Below are positions 1 through 12,666 of a DNA stretch of 64,000 nucleotides, piece by piece (the stretch's first letter is position 1; every line of letters starts with the position of its first letter). Source of the DNA: Formicarius rufipectus. Lineage: Eukaryota > Chordata > Aves > Passeriformes > Formicariidae. The notes under the pieces are model-generated. The model was not told where the DNA came from. It saw nothing but the letters and a program-made list of their open reading frames with translations, and ran no database searches. The DNA lies in contig VXAU01003156.1 of assembly GCA_013399695.1 (NCBI GenBank), positions 3,685,087 to 3,749,086 of the forward strand. Direction: 5' to 3'. The position numbers were made by a program, and so were the translations under genes.

Positions 1-474
1 GGATGCATCTCCTCCCCAGCAGGCACTGGCACAGGCTGCTGTGCTTTGCAGGGCCAGGGAGGAAGCTCAGCATGTTTTCTGGAAAGAACAAGCACAACTG
101 TCCCATTCCCAGCTTTTCCAGACCCTTCCCCAGAGCACATCCTGTGTGCCCCGGGTCTCTCCCAGAGGGGCCAGGACAGAGGGTGCCTGGATGAACTGCT
201 CTGTGCCCTGGGTGTGTCCTTAGGACACGGCAGTGTGGCAGGGTGGGGGCAGGCGTGGAGCTGGGAGATGTTCCTGTTGCCTGTGTCCAACCCAGAGCAG
301 CAACCAAACACACCCTGAGGCCACCTGAGATCGGGGAGGGCTTTGTTGGCATCCCCAGGAGATGCTACTGGGACAAACCCAGCCTCTTATTCCAGAAACA
401 TTCGGGGAATCCCAGACTGGGTCAGGCTGGAAGGGAGCACAGAGGGGCCTCTGGTCCCACCTCCTGCTCCAGCA

Positions 475-690
475 GGGCCATCCCAGAGCACGTGGCCCAG
501 GATTGTGTCCAGAGGGGTCTGGAATATCCCCAGTGACAGAGTTTCCACACCCTCCTTGGTCTCTGTTCAGAGTTGGGCCACTGCACAGCAAAGAAGTTCT
601 TCCTCATGCCCAGGTGGAATTTCTGGGCATCAGCTCCTGCCTGTTTCTTTTGGGCAGCACCGAGAAGGTTGTAGATATTGTCCCTCTTGA
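475..690 (-). mobile_element. CR1 LINE fragment
   Basis: Reverse-orientation CR1 3' region. It keeps recognisable blocks such as CCAGGATTGTGTCCAGAG, TCCCCAGTGACAGAG and AAGAAGTTCTTCCTCATG in the expected order. Diverged, so an older copy. Confidence 0.75.
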
Positions 691-1960
691 GCTGTTGCTC
701 CCTTTTTCCATGGGATGTGTTCCCTTGTTTGTGGCATGGTCCCTGCTGGCTTGGACACCCTTCCTGGGCACTGGAAGCACCCTGTGAGTTGAGGAGGCAC
801 CTCAAGGCTGGAGTGTGTGACTGAAAGGAATGGGACACCCAAAGGAAAACAAGGTGGCAAGGGGTTGCTGTGCCCAGGGTGGTGATTCACCCTCTGGCAC
901 CACACACAGGGTGCAATGAGGTGCTAGAGATGGACACTGCAAGGGCTGTTCTGCCACCTGAAGAGCTGTGTCTCCAGGTTGTCTCAGGTTTATCAGTGCA
1001 TCACAGCTTTGGGACTGGAAAGGGAGATTCAAATAAGGAGAGGGGGAAAGAGTTTGAGTGTGGTTTGTCTGTAGCTGGTTGTCTTCGCCACTGAGTTTGG
1101 CATTCAGCGTCTGCCTGGTGGGGCTGTGGAGCCAGGCAAGGGAAGCTTTGCTCCAGTCCCTCCTGCAGCCCATGGGAAGCACAGCTAGGTGTAAACAACG
1201 TCTCTGAAATCAGTGCCCAGCTTCTGCCACCAACCTCTAGCCAGTCTGCACATCCCTGGTGCACAGCTGGCTGAGTGGCACTGAGCCTGGCAAGGAGCAG
1301 CAATTCAGCCCCAGGATCCCAGCCCTTGAACTCCAGCAGATGCCAAAGGCTGGAGTTGTTGTCTTTGCATCCTCAGCACCTGGGTGGGAGCTCAGATGCC
1401 AACTGGGAGTCCCCAGGTAAGGATCCTCCTCTGGGCTCCTTTCCAGCGTGCCCCCCACCCTTTGATGACCTCAGAGAATACGTGTTTGCCATCAGATCCG
1501 TGGGCTGCTCTCCCTTCTGTCCCCTTCAGCACCGACTGGGTGTGTGAGCAGGTGCTGGTGTGACACACTGGTTGCTGAGCTTTGTGCGTGCCCAGTGTTG
1601 GGTGGCACCTGCCTGGATGGGACCTGAAGTTATAAACTGAAAGGCAACAAGGGCAGTGGGGCAGGGGCAGGGAGGGACCCCCGAGCCAGGGACAACTGCT
1701 TTGGGCAAGGTCCCTGAAGTATCACACGGTGTTTCCACATCCAGCAGAGCGAGGCCCTGAGGATGAGAGAGCACTTGGGATGCCAGGGAAAAGACCTTGG
1801 CACAGCAGCCTCGGGGCTGAGAGGTGACAGCACTGCAAGGGCACGTCCAACCTGGACATGGGAGAGGCCTTGGTGCTGCAGGTTAGAGTAGCCTGCACCA
1901 GCTCCTGTCTGCTCTCATCCTCCTCTCTCTTAGAGGTGGAAAGGGGATAAAGTAAAGTCT
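691..1960. other. Intergenic, nothing recognised
   Basis: Unique-looking sequence without a convincing exon, repeat or RNA gene. The first 474 bases of the window are the same. Confidence 0.6.
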
Positions 1961-2085
1961 CCACCAGGTTGCTCCAAGCCCCGTCCAACCTGGCCTTGGA
2001 CACTTCCAGGGATGGGGCAGCCACAGCTTCTCTGCCCAACCTGTGCCAGGGCCTGCCCACCCTCACAGGGAGGAATTTCTTTCTG
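1961..2085 (-). mobile_element. CR1 LINE 3' fragment
   Basis: Reverse orientation: AGGTTGCTCCAAGCC, then CACTTCCAGGGATGGGG, CTGTGCCAGGGCCTGCCCAC and GAGGAATTTCTT. It lacks the terminal octamer end. Confidence 0.85.
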
Positions 2086-4454
2086 GAAACTTGTCAGCTT
2101 GTCTGGACTCTTTGCCATGCAAATGCTTATAAAAGCTCCGGTGAGGAACCTTGTTCCCTAATTGTTAGAAGCACTTGAGCCTCTCTCTGTGCTCCTGAGT
2201 GCATTTTATTATATTTTGTTGTATTGTATCCACCTGGATGCTTATTAAACCCTGCATTTGGGAAGCTGTTGTGTTCACTGCACCTTTATCAGGTCTATTC
2301 CCAATTTGGATTCCCTTTGGCACTGGTATTTGCACCCCCCACCTTTTGCGCTGCTGTCGTCTTTGAGCAGTTAATCCCAGCTGACAGCTGGACCATGCCC
2401 ACAAACCCAAGAATGAATTAATGCCAGGTACACCAGAAGGATGGACATCATGGCTTGGCCTCTGGTCTTCTGAGTGCAAGCCCCAACATTTTGGGCCACC
2501 AAAGCAGGGGGACAACAACTGCATTGTCAGTTCCTCCTTCATGACACACTTTCCCCCTCCATCATTCCCTGTTCGAGGTGTACAAATGTCTTCTCGAATG
2601 AAGCTCTGCTGGCAAATAGCTCAGAAGCAGCTTTTCTTCCTCTGGGCACTATCACCTGCCTCATGAGACACTCAGTGGCTTGGCAGTTCTTGTGTGGTTT
2701 CAAGGCAGAGGGAGAAACGGAGCTGGGAAGGCAAGCTGATGTGAAGAAATGAGCTAATGAAGTGAGATCACAAAGTGTGCAACCCCAGACGCTTCTATCT
2801 TTCTCTCCAGTTACCTTGGTAACTGTGTAGTGATATGATGTTGCTTGGGTTTTGTATCCTGCAAGCAAAAGAAGCTCAAAGTACCCACCACTGGCAAAAA
2901 TATTGGCAAGATATCATATTCATCTACAAAACAACAATTAAGTTATGGACTCGCTAGATACTGGATCGAAGGGGGGATGTATCTCCCCCAAAGCCTGGAT
3001 GAAATGACTTCTCTTTTCCTATGAGCCAGCAATTTAGTGCAGCTTTTGATGGGATTTCTTAGGGCCAAATCAAAGGGATCACCCCAGGACTGCTTTTCTC
3101 AGGGACATGGTTTGCTGAATCTCTACATCCTTTCCGCTGTAGGTCTTTCTGCTGATGATAACGTTGGTTAAAGGCAGATATGGACTCCTGGTGAACACAA
3201 ACAGGCTTAAACGACGTGTGGATGGACTTTCTTAAAAGGGAGTTGGGAAAACCACCAGCTCCCAGTGGTGTGGGAACTTCTCTGACATGAGAGATGCTGT
3301 TTTGCATCAACAGTGGGGTCTGGGCAGGTGTGGATCCACCAAGCACCTTTCATACCACGGGTGAGGGGCTGGGATGGACTCACTGGTGGGAGTTCCTTCT
3401 TTCCCCCAGCTGTCAAATATTGAGGCATTTCTTCTCTCTGAGGGTGACAGCAATGCTGCTGCATCCCACCTGCCATCCCACTTACCTTCCCCATCACACC
3501 TGCAGCTGTCCAGAGACTCAGCCACACTGGGGAAGGTAGTTTGGAGTGTCAGAAGGAGGGAATGGGCTTTTTTTTGGCCACTCTACCTGATCAACCACCA
3601 TCTCTTGCACCTCTATTCCCTTTCCCCAGCCTCATTTGTGGCCCATGACCCTGAGGTTTGGGGTAACGGTGTCACCCAGGTGTGGTGTCTCCAGGGCATG
3701 GTGCTGCTCAGAAGGTCTGGACAAAGCCATGCTCTGCTTCAGACTACTTTGGTCTTCCTGGTGGAAGAGTTTCCTTGGTCTCTTTACAAAACCTGCAGCA
3801 AAGTATTAAAATGAGAGGCTCCATGAAAGTCGAGGACTTCACCAGGAAAGGGAGATGGGAAAAACAGTTCAAAGGGACACAATTCATCTGGGAGGAGAGG
3901 AAGCAGCTCTGCTCTGCTGGGGAGGGCAGGGGGGAAATGCCAAAATAACTTATTTAATACTGAATGTCATCTCCTTTCCAGCCTCTGCACCTGCAGGCAT
4001 TGAAACAGCACGAGGAAAGTTGGGCTGGGAGTATTGTCAGCTCTGGATGGAAAACTGGGACAGCCGGAATTTCGCAGGTAAAGCCTGGAGCCTCCATGGG
4101 GGAAGAGTGAGCTGCAGCTTCCCACCAACCCCTTTTCCCATCCTCGTGCTGCTCCCTGAGCAGGTCTGCAAAGCCCCAGGAGTGACCTGGACACTTGGAG
4201 GCTCAGGGATGGAGGGAGGTGGTTGGCTTGGAGAGCAGAAGAGCAGGGCTGGACTCCGAGCGTTGTCTCCTTCTGTATCCAAGTGAAGCATCAGAGGCCC
4301 CAGAGGGGCTGGTGGAGGTCTTGGACCAAGGAGTCCCAATGTGGCTTCAGGAAGAGCACATGGCTTGCCTTTGGCAATACTGCAAAGAAATTAAACCAGA
4401 CAAATAGTCAAACATGGAAATCCTATAAGAACATAAGTCTAGGGACTGCTCATG
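2086..4454. other. Intergenic, nothing recognised
   Basis: No convincing exon or repeat; only short chance frames on both strands. Confidence 0.6.
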
Positions 4455-4706
4455 GCTTTAAACTGAAAGAGAGTGGGTTTAGATTAGAAGTTAGGAAGAA
4501 ATTCCTCCCTGTGAGGGTGGGCAGGCCCTGGCACAGGTTTGGGTAGAGAAGCTGTGGCTGCCCCATCCCTGGAAGTGTCCAAGACCAGGCTGGATGGGGC
4601 TTGGAGCAACCTGGGCTGGTGGGAGGTGTCCCTGCCCATGGCAGCGGGTGGGACTGGATGGGCTTTCATGTGCCTTCCAACCCAAACTATCTCATGATTC
4701 TATGAC
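4455..4706 (+). mobile_element. CR1 LINE 3' end, nearly complete
   Basis: It runs from TTTAAACTGAAAGAGAG through GGCCCTGGCACAGG and CCCCATCCCTGGAAGTG to the octamer-like terminus CATGATTCTATGA, the typical CR1 3' end. Confidence 0.92.
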
Positions 4707-7700
4707 CATGGGATATCCAAATGCATAATTTATGTCAGTTCATTGTCTAATCACTGACAGTTGATCAGGGTCTCCAAAACATAGAAAATTAAAAAAAAAC
4801 CCAAACAAACAAAAAACCCCAAACCATAAAAAGATTATAGCTGTAGACTTACCGACCTTATTGACCTGCACAAACATCTAATATTTGTCTTTCAAAGGAA
4901 AACCTGAACCCTGTTTCACAGGGGGAACAGGTAGAAAGGCAGGGCAGAGGCAGCAACCCTGATTTGAAGTGTGAAGCCTCTGCCTTCCTGGCACACTCCC
5001 CGGCATCCCTGTGTGCTGAAGCACATGGAAAAGGCAAATCAGGCACGACTGGGGGGCTGTGACCAAAATCTGCTGCCTGCCCTTGAGGGGAGAGCTGGAG
5101 GGTGGCCCAGGGGTGGAGGCAGGGGCAGCAGGAGGGGGTTCCCTCTCCCTGTGCCCAGCAGGGCGTTCAGGGCTGGCCAACCCTCGGGCCGATGGCCCCA
5201 GGACAGCCTGGCAGGTCAATAAAGAGGAGAGGAGAGGAGGGGGGGAAGAGCAACAAGGCACCTGAAATGGGCTGGGGAGGTTGAAAAGCCTGAGGATGTA
5301 AAGGTTGGCTAAACAGTGTCCCGGAGGGAGGGATGAAGGTGGACTAACAATAATATTTATATATTATGTTTTCCATCACTGTTGGGTGGTTCTGCAATGC
5401 CTCAGATGCAGCAGCAGAGCTCTCCCACCAGTTAACCCCCAGCCCTGTGCCCCGTGCCCTCGAGGGGCACAGGATGTGTGCGTGGCCACCACCAGCCTTT
5501 GTCTTTATCCCACCTCCTCGAAACACCAAAGCAGGGGTCGAGATGGAAAACTGCAGAAATCTCCTCCAGACAATGAAACGGTTCAATCTGCTGCCCATAA
5601 TCGAGAAGTCCCTCCGAGCAGAGCGGCACTTCGGGCCGGCGCTGGATCGCTGAGTTTCTGCTGCCATCCTGTGGCCACGGCGCCCTCGTCTGTGCCTGAG
5701 CCCCGTTTCTCTTTTTGCGGGATTTTTGGGTGGAAGGAGGTGGGGACAGAGGATAGAATCATGGAATAGCCCGATGCTCTTCCCCTGCCAATTCTGGCAA
5801 GAATATTTCGCGGTGAAAGTCTCCCCCCGGGTTTCCATCCTCAGGGTTAGGCTGTGCACTCTTCTCCACCGTAAAAAGTCCACTGGTAACAAGTTGTGGA
5901 GGTGTGTCCCCATCGCTCCTGCAAATCGTGAAAACCCCATGGATTGCACAACTCACAAGACAAAATAATGATACATTTTTGTGTATTTATAATTCTTTAT
6001 TCAGGTCACTTTAAAGCCCACTCCTGCCTGTGCAAGGTCAGGATGAGATGAGGACAAAGTGAGATGTCCCATCCTCAGAGTCTGTAGGACCTTCTCCTTC
6101 AGCTTATGCCTCGTGTAGGAATTGATTACTCAAATGTTTGCGAGTTGCTTTCCAAACACAGAGCCCTGGAAATATTCTGGATATGGCCAGTGGCCATATT
6201 TAGAGGCTTTTTTCCTTCAGAATGATCCACTTGGAAGAAACTTGTCATTGCTTTGGATGTGAGTGTTTTTAGCAGATTCACTACTTGAAAAAATAACGTG
6301 GATGAAGAAGAGGAAAATGGGGGCAAAAAGAAGCAAATTGAGACTCGGGAGTTTCACCCTGTTTTACCCAGTGAAGAGGTAGGGAGATGAGAGAAAGGTA
6401 AGTGGGGAGAGAAACTTGAAATTGCCATCTGAGGAGGGAGGTTTGGCCAATACAGATGCAATAATTTGGCTTTTTTTTTTTTTCTCCTGGAAAATCAACC
6501 CAGGATGTGAATTAAACCCCCCAAGACTCTGGAATGGGGCTTCAGGCCTCCCATTAATGGCATTACACAGACATGTCCATGCCCTTTGATTACGTGCCGG
6601 CTCCACTTTGGTTGATTTTCCAGCAAAGTTTACCTAAAAAACTCAGTTGAAGAATTTTATAAACAGAAAATGGAACCTTTTACTACAAAAAGAAAAGAGA
6701 AGAATATCTGCTTTCCTTGAAAGACCAACAGTCAGCAGCGAAGGGTACAGACACAACGAAAGCAAGTAAGGAATAAATGCATTTTTCACGAGGGAAACTA
6801 CTATTTTTTGGGTGAATTTCTTTTCTACCTACATCAACTGAATGCTGACAGATGTTTTTGAGTAAAAAAGAATGATTTTAAAATGCAAATATACACCACA
6901 AAGGATCTGCAAGCACATCCTCTAAGGGGCTGGGGGATTCTTTGCCTTCTATGCAGGGACTTTTCCTTGTGCTCTGTCCCTTGCGTGGCACTGCCATGCC
7001 TTTGGAATTCCTGGCCTGTGTGGAAAGCTGACCTGGAGAGGGAAAATAAATCCTGGCCCTTAACAGCTCTGCAGGAGATGGTGGAAGAGCTGATTCCTCA
7101 CCCCTTGTCCCCACTGGACTTTGCTGGAGCCTTGCAGGGACATCTGCCCTCATTCCTCACATGCTGCAGCTTCCCTCTTTAATTCATCCTAAAATCACTT
7201 GTGAAAACCCCTATTTTTTTTTCCCCCTCTATGCAGAGCCCTATAAAACAGGCTGAAAGGCACCTTGAGAGGTCCTTTAGTCTGTCCACGCAGACTTTCT
7301 TGGAAGTACAAAGGAACACAAGAAAATAACACTAAAAAGAGGATGATTTCGATGAGTGTCCGAGGCTTTTTCCTCTCCCAGAGCAGGAGAGCCCTGCCAG
7401 AGTGGATTTTGGCTTTCCAAAGCAACTGGAGGCAGACACGATTGTTCTCCTCAATGCCAGGCTTTGGGTCCTGAGGAAGCTGGGGCTGCATTATTTGCAA
7501 ACACAATTCCTGAATTTCCAGGGGGAATCTGTTGGTGTCAAAGCAACGAGAAGGGAACAAAGGCTTGGAGGAGAAAGACCGGGAATGGTGCTCGTGACAG
7601 ATGTGCCTGAGCCTTTCCATTCTGGCCACAGAACCTGAAAGAGGAATTCACCATCTGTTTGGGCTTCAGATGATGTTAAAAGTCCCCCCCCTCCCCCTGC

Positions 7701-8520
7701 AAAGGAGCTGCTGCTGCTGCTGCAGTGGCTCTAACGGGGCTTTCTGTGCAAGAACGAGGTGGCACTGGTGGCACTGGTGGCATTTCAGGGGGTCACCACG
7801 TGTGTCCAGGGACCTCATGGCAGTGTCTGCAGTGTGCCAGGGGTGGGATGGTGCTGCAGGGTCATCCCTGCTCTCTGGGATGGCTGAGAGGGAATGCTGG
7901 TCCATGCTGGGCTCTTACAGGCAGGTGAGAGGAGCTGGGATGTTGTGTTCACCCTCCAGGTGATCTCATCCAGGTAGTCTCTCCACCTCTCCAGACCTCT
8001 TGCTTTGAAGGGCAAAAGCGAGATTTGGGAATAAAGAGGGTTTTCCAAGAAGGCTCAAGATGGGGACTTGGGGCTGGGGTGCCTCAGGTGGGTTTGAGCT
8101 CACAGATGGTGAAGTGGAGGACTCTTCTGAGGGTGGTCAAGAGGTCAAAAACCGCCGTGTTTTTGGCAAAGCAGGGAGAAGTTGAGCAGCAGGACATGGA
8201 GGTGACAAGTGACCCCATGACACACTGAGCTGTGCCTTCTGGGACATCGGGAAACCCCCGAGTGGGACCGTCCTGGTGGTGACGATCAGTGTGATCTCTG
8301 TTCATGCCTTGGACGTGGCAACCAAGCCATGCCCGTTCCTGTCCCCCTGTGCCCTCTGGGCCTGCCCGGCCCCAGTGCCACGAGGATTGCCAGGGCCAGG
8401 TGTTGAAAAATCATTAATGACTCCTTAAATACACAGAAGCTGAAACAAAATCAGTGCTCTGAGGCCCAAAACAGGGTCTAAAGTTCGTCTGGTTTGCCAT
8501 TTAAAGGGAGTTGACCATCA
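4707..8520. other. Upstream flank with few features
   Basis: Holds repeat copy A (5924-6072). A CTCF-like motif on the minus strand (5660-5677, CCACAGGATGGCAGC) is weak. An AT-rich stretch at 6600-6890 has no recognised repeat. A short CTG run is at 7707. No gene seen. Confidence 0.55.
5924..6072. repeat. 149-bp dispersed repeat, copy A
   Basis: Matches 9032-9180 in the same orientation over its whole 149 bases without gaps, with about 13 mismatches (about 91%). Family unknown. Confidence 0.85.
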
Positions 8521-8955
8521 CACACCAAATTTATTTATTTTATGTTGTATTTCGATTTTAATTTATAGAGTCTCATATATATTAATTGAGTATATATTTT
8601 AATTTGTCATATTTATAATTTTATTTATATAGTATGTATTCATTTATACAGTATATACTTTAATTTGTATAGTATTTATATTTGACTTCATATAGTATTT
8701 ATATGCTAATTTATATAGTTATATGTTAATTTATAGAGTATTTATATTTTNNNNNNNNNNNNNNNNNNNNNNNNNNNNNNNNNNNNNNNNNNNNNNNNNN
8801 NNNNNNNNNNNNNNNNNNATATTATATTTATATAGCATAGTATGAATTAATTTATATAGTGTCTATTTTAATTTATATAGTCTTTCTATAGTTTGCTTTA
8901 TAAAATGCTCTAATGTCTATAGAACAGTATTTATTTATTTAATTTAGCTCTTTCT
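8521..8955. repeat. AT-rich degenerate tandem array with assembly gap
   Basis: Repeated variants of TTTATATAGTATTTATATT fill both sides of a run of 68 N (8751-8818). The true array length is unknown because the assembly failed inside it. Confidence 0.85.
8751..8818. other. Assembly gap (68 N)
   Basis: Unresolved bases inside the AT-rich array. Confidence 1.
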
Positions 8956-9031
8956 ATCTATGTCTTACAAGCAGAAAACCTTTCCATGTCTGTGTGTGGA
9001 AAACCCCTTGTGTGGAAACTAATGAGTGAGG

Positions 9032-9180
9032 AATCATGAAAACCCCATGGATTGCACAACTCACAAGACAAAATAATTATACATCTTTGTGTATTTATGA
9101 TTCTTTGTTCAGGTCACTTTAAAGCCCATCCCTGCTTGTGCAAGGTCAGGGTGACACGAGGACAAGGTGAGATGCCCCAT
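9032..9180. repeat. 149-bp dispersed repeat, copy B
   Basis: Partner of 5924-6072. Both start at AATC-TGAAAACCCCATGG and end at GATG-CCCAT; the flanks do not match. Confidence 0.85.
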
Positions 9181-9379
9181 TGGAAACTGATGAGGACGCC
9201 TATCAGATACTGCATTTTTGCTCCACTTTTAACCTGTTTCTGCTTTTCTTGGCTTTTAAGCACCTCCTGAAACAACCTCCATGGTTTTTCAGCCCCAGAG
9301 GGAGGATTTGTAGCTAAACCCGAGCAGTTGTTTGGGACACTGAACTTGGATTTTCCCTTGCAGAGCTCTGGTCAAGGAG

Positions 9380-9653
9380 GATGTCGAGCTCTGCTCCAGG
9401 GGACAGGAGGAGAGGGAACGGCCTCAGGATGGGACAGGGCAGGGGCAGGGGGGACAGCAGGAAGAATTCCTGCCTGGAAAGGGTGGTGAGGCCTTGGAAG
9501 GGGCTGCCCAGGGAGGTTTGGAGTGCCCAGACCTGGAGGTGCCCAAGGCAGGACTGGCCGTGGCACTGAGTGCTCTGGGCTGGGGGACGAGGTGGGGATG
9601 GGACACAGGGTGGGCTCGATGGTCTTTTCCAACCTTAATGATTCTGTGACTCT
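9380..9653 (+). mobile_element. CR1 LINE 3' end
   Basis: Forward copy of a different CR1 subfamily. It has GGGTGGTGAGGCCTTGG, GGTTTGGAGTGCCCAGAC and the tail GGTCTTTTCCAACCTTAATG with ATTCTGTGACTCT. Confidence 0.85.
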
Positions 9654-9887
9654 CTAATTCCAATATCCAGTGTTTATATGTTTATATATAAATCCAGGAA
9701 TATATTAACTGTGCATGTGGTGAGCTTGTAACAGTGTCAGTGAGACAAGATCCCATATCTGCAGCCTGTTGGTTGTCCTTCCTTGCTCAGGTGTCTCTGC
9801 CTCGGTACCAGACTGAGCTCTCTGGGTCATCTCTGTCCAAGAACTTGATCTGAACAACCTGTTCCCAAACACCAATAGACCTTGGAA

Positions 9888-10059
9888 CACATTGTTCAGA
9901 GAAGCTGTGGCAGCCCCATCCCTGGAAGTGTCCAAGGCCAGGTTGGACGGGGCTTGGAGCAACCTGGACTGGTGGGAGGTGTCCCTGCCCATGGCAGGGG
10001 GTGGGACTGGATGAGCTTTAATGTCCTTTCCAACCCAAACTATGCCATGATTTTGTGGT
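9888..10059 (+). mobile_element. CR1 LINE 3' end
   Basis: Forward copy truncated at GTTCAGAGAAGCTGTGG, continuing through GGGATGGGGC-type blocks to CCAACCCAAACTATGCCATG. Confidence 0.9.
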
Positions 10060-11555
10060 CTAGAGAAGACACATTAGCAAAAGCCCTTCCAGCTGAACTC
10101 AGGCAGGTGTCCAGGTGCCAACCCTGGTACTGCAGCCCCTCTAACAGGGATAAATGTCTGCTGAATGAACCTTGCCTGGGGACACTCCAGTGCAGGTCAG
10201 ATTCCAGACAGCAGAGTCAGTGGTAGAAAAGGGTGGCCATAGGGCTTTTGCTACATCTTCAAGCACCACCTCATGTGTGGCTACTCCTTAACATGAAACA
10301 GGGAAACAACCAGCAACTAATGTGTTCTCCTAAGCTCTTTTTGGTGGACAGAAGCTCTTCTGCCCACACATTTCCTCCTCCTCTTTCTGAAGACAGGCAG
10401 GAGTGTAGTAGTTGAGATGTTGTGTGAAGTTCACCCTTCCCGAGGAGCTCCTCTTGCTTGGGCATGTCCAGAGGTGGTTGGGCTGATGAGCATGTGGTGG
10501 GAAAGTGCTCTTCTTGCTTTTTGAAGACCTTGATCATGTGAAGCTGTTGGTGATGTTGGAACTTGTTGGGGAAACCAGAAATGCTCCATGTTGCTCTGCC
10601 TGTGCCCTCCTTGGTGACAAACCCTCTCTGACCTGCTCTTCTGAGTCACCCCCTCCACCCAGCCCTCCCTGGGGAATTGCAAAACCTACTCTGTAAAATT
10701 TCCTGGTGTGCCAGCATTTCTGGGACAAAGCTCATGATGCCATTCCATGCTGGAGGTCAGCCAGTGGTAGAAGGAGTGACTCCTTGGTGTGGCCTGGCTG
10801 CTTTGATGGCAGCTGCCTTTCTCCCCTGATGACTAACAGTCTTGAGGCAAACTCAGTGATAGAAGTCATGGGCAAGTACCACCATCAGAGCTCTTGAGCC
10901 TCACGTAGGTGATGAAAATAATGAACAAAGCTTTTTGTGCATGTTGCTATTAAAAAAAGAAAATCACAGGAAAATACGTTTTCTGGACTGATTTCTTCCG
11001 ATTCTCCTCGCCTCCCCTCCCCTCCCTCTCTTAAATCTCTGTTCTTGTAACTAAAGTCAGAACAAGAAATGTAATCTTGAAATGCAAACTGGAGAAGTTT
11101 CATTTGGCATAATTTGCACATGAAGAACTTGACTTCTTTCCCTGGATCTTTAAAACCAGGCCTGGCCTAAACCCCTCCCGAGCTCACCTGCTGCCACACT
11201 CCAATGCTCTTTTTCAGTGTGTTTCCACTGTACAAAAGCCACCCCAGACAAGCCAAGAGCCCCCAGGTGCCCAACCCCAAATTTATAAATAACATCTACA
11301 GCGTTGCAGTGCTTCCCCTAAAAATTGGTTTGCCACCAATACCTGGTTTCAGAGGTATTGGCATCTCATACCACTTTTCAAGCTGGTTTTTATCAACCTT
11401 TGGCAGGTTCTGGTAGTTTGTTTCCTTCACCACATAGAAGCTCAGCAAGGTTGGGAAGGAGGGATCCAAAAAAAGGTGTTATTAGCAGGTTATTTGGCTT
11501 TTAATGGGCAGAAGAGATGCAAGATTCTTTTGACACAGTGGTACATCTTTTCCTC
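10060..11555. other. Intergenic, nothing recognised
   Basis: Unique sequence, becoming AT-rich after 10900; no convincing exon. Confidence 0.6.

Positions 11556-11584
<29 letters not shown>
11556..11584. repeat. Poly(A) tract
   Basis: 29 consecutive A, followed by a purine-rich stretch. Confidence 0.95.
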
Positions 11585-11586
<2 letters not shown>

Positions 11587-12110
11587 AAAAAGAGGAAAAA
11601 GGACTTTAATTGAAGCCTGCAATGTTGTATAAATGGAAGATCTAAGTTTTAATTGAAAAATAATTATAACCACTTAATCATTTTAAATGAGGGCTGTAAT
11701 TGCAGTGAGTTCATAATAGCCAAATACAGACACTTAGATTCCTGCAATAAAGCAGGGATGGTACAGCTTGATTTGCTAATAGCTCTTCCTCTTCTCTCCT
11801 CTTTTGTCTCAAAGATTAATTCAGGCAAGGGCTATTAGTGCCGTTAATTGGTTCTGCAATTTAGACCTTGTGCTGGTGAATGAGTGACTGATGCAGACCT
11901 ATCAGCCAATGATGTGAACACTTTGTCAATGTGCTGCTCATTGTCCGGCCCCGCCGAGCTCCCCCGGCGGCTCCGCGGCCACCCAGCCCCGGCTCCCCGG
12001 GGGGCTCGGGGCTCCTCCGGGTGTGGGGATTCTCTCTGCTTTAGATCGGTCACCCAGATGTCTTTGAAAGCACGGCTGGCTTATGAATAAAATAATTAGG
12101 CAGCCGAGGC
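11585..12110. promoter_or_regulatory. Candidate conserved non-coding element
   Basis: AT-rich sequence dense in homeodomain-type TAATT/ATTA cores (11600-11880) flows into a GC- and CpG-rich patch (11941-12030) and returns to AT-rich sequence. It contains no recognised repeat, unlike its flanks. Conservation is guessed from composition only. Confidence 0.35.
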
Positions 12111-12410
12111 GCCCTCCTTGGCGGGGACAAATCCTGTATTCAGGAGGAACTGTCCTCACTGTGCTGGAAGAAGGAGAGTCAACGGGGTCATGGGGTTGGT
12201 GAGGAGATGTCTCAGAGGGAGAGCAGACAGAGCTGGTGGCTCTGGGCAACACCTCGAGAGGGTCCCCTTCCTATGGGCTGCAGCAAGGCTAAAGTCAGTC
12301 TAAATCAGGAGAACTACCCAAACTCCACTTTTGAACAGGTTTTATTCCCCCCTTAAGCAGCCACAGCATCAGTGATGGGCAGAGGGCACAGCTGGTGGGC
12401 ACAGCTGACG

Positions 12411-12666
12411 GGGCTGCAGTTGTGTCAGGGCAGGCTTAGGTTGGATCTCAGCAAAAGGTCCTTCCCCCAGGGGGTGGTGGGCACTGACCAGGCTCCCCAG
12501 GGCAGTGGGCACAGCCCCAAGGTTGCCAGAGCTCCAGGAGGGTTTGGATGATGCTCTGGGGCACAAGGGGTGACTCTTGGGGCTGGTCCTGTGCAGGGCT
12601 GAGGGTTGGACTGGATGGTCCTGGTGGGTCCCTCCCAGCTCAGCATCTTCTGTGATTCTGTGACTC
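12411..12666 (+). mobile_element. CR1 LINE 3' end
   Basis: Forward copy of the subfamily with GTCCTTCCCCCAGGGGGTGG, GGGTTTGGATGATGCTCTGG and the tail CATCTTCTGTGATTCTGTGA. The same subfamily recurs at 37485, 41885 and 45909. Confidence 0.9.
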
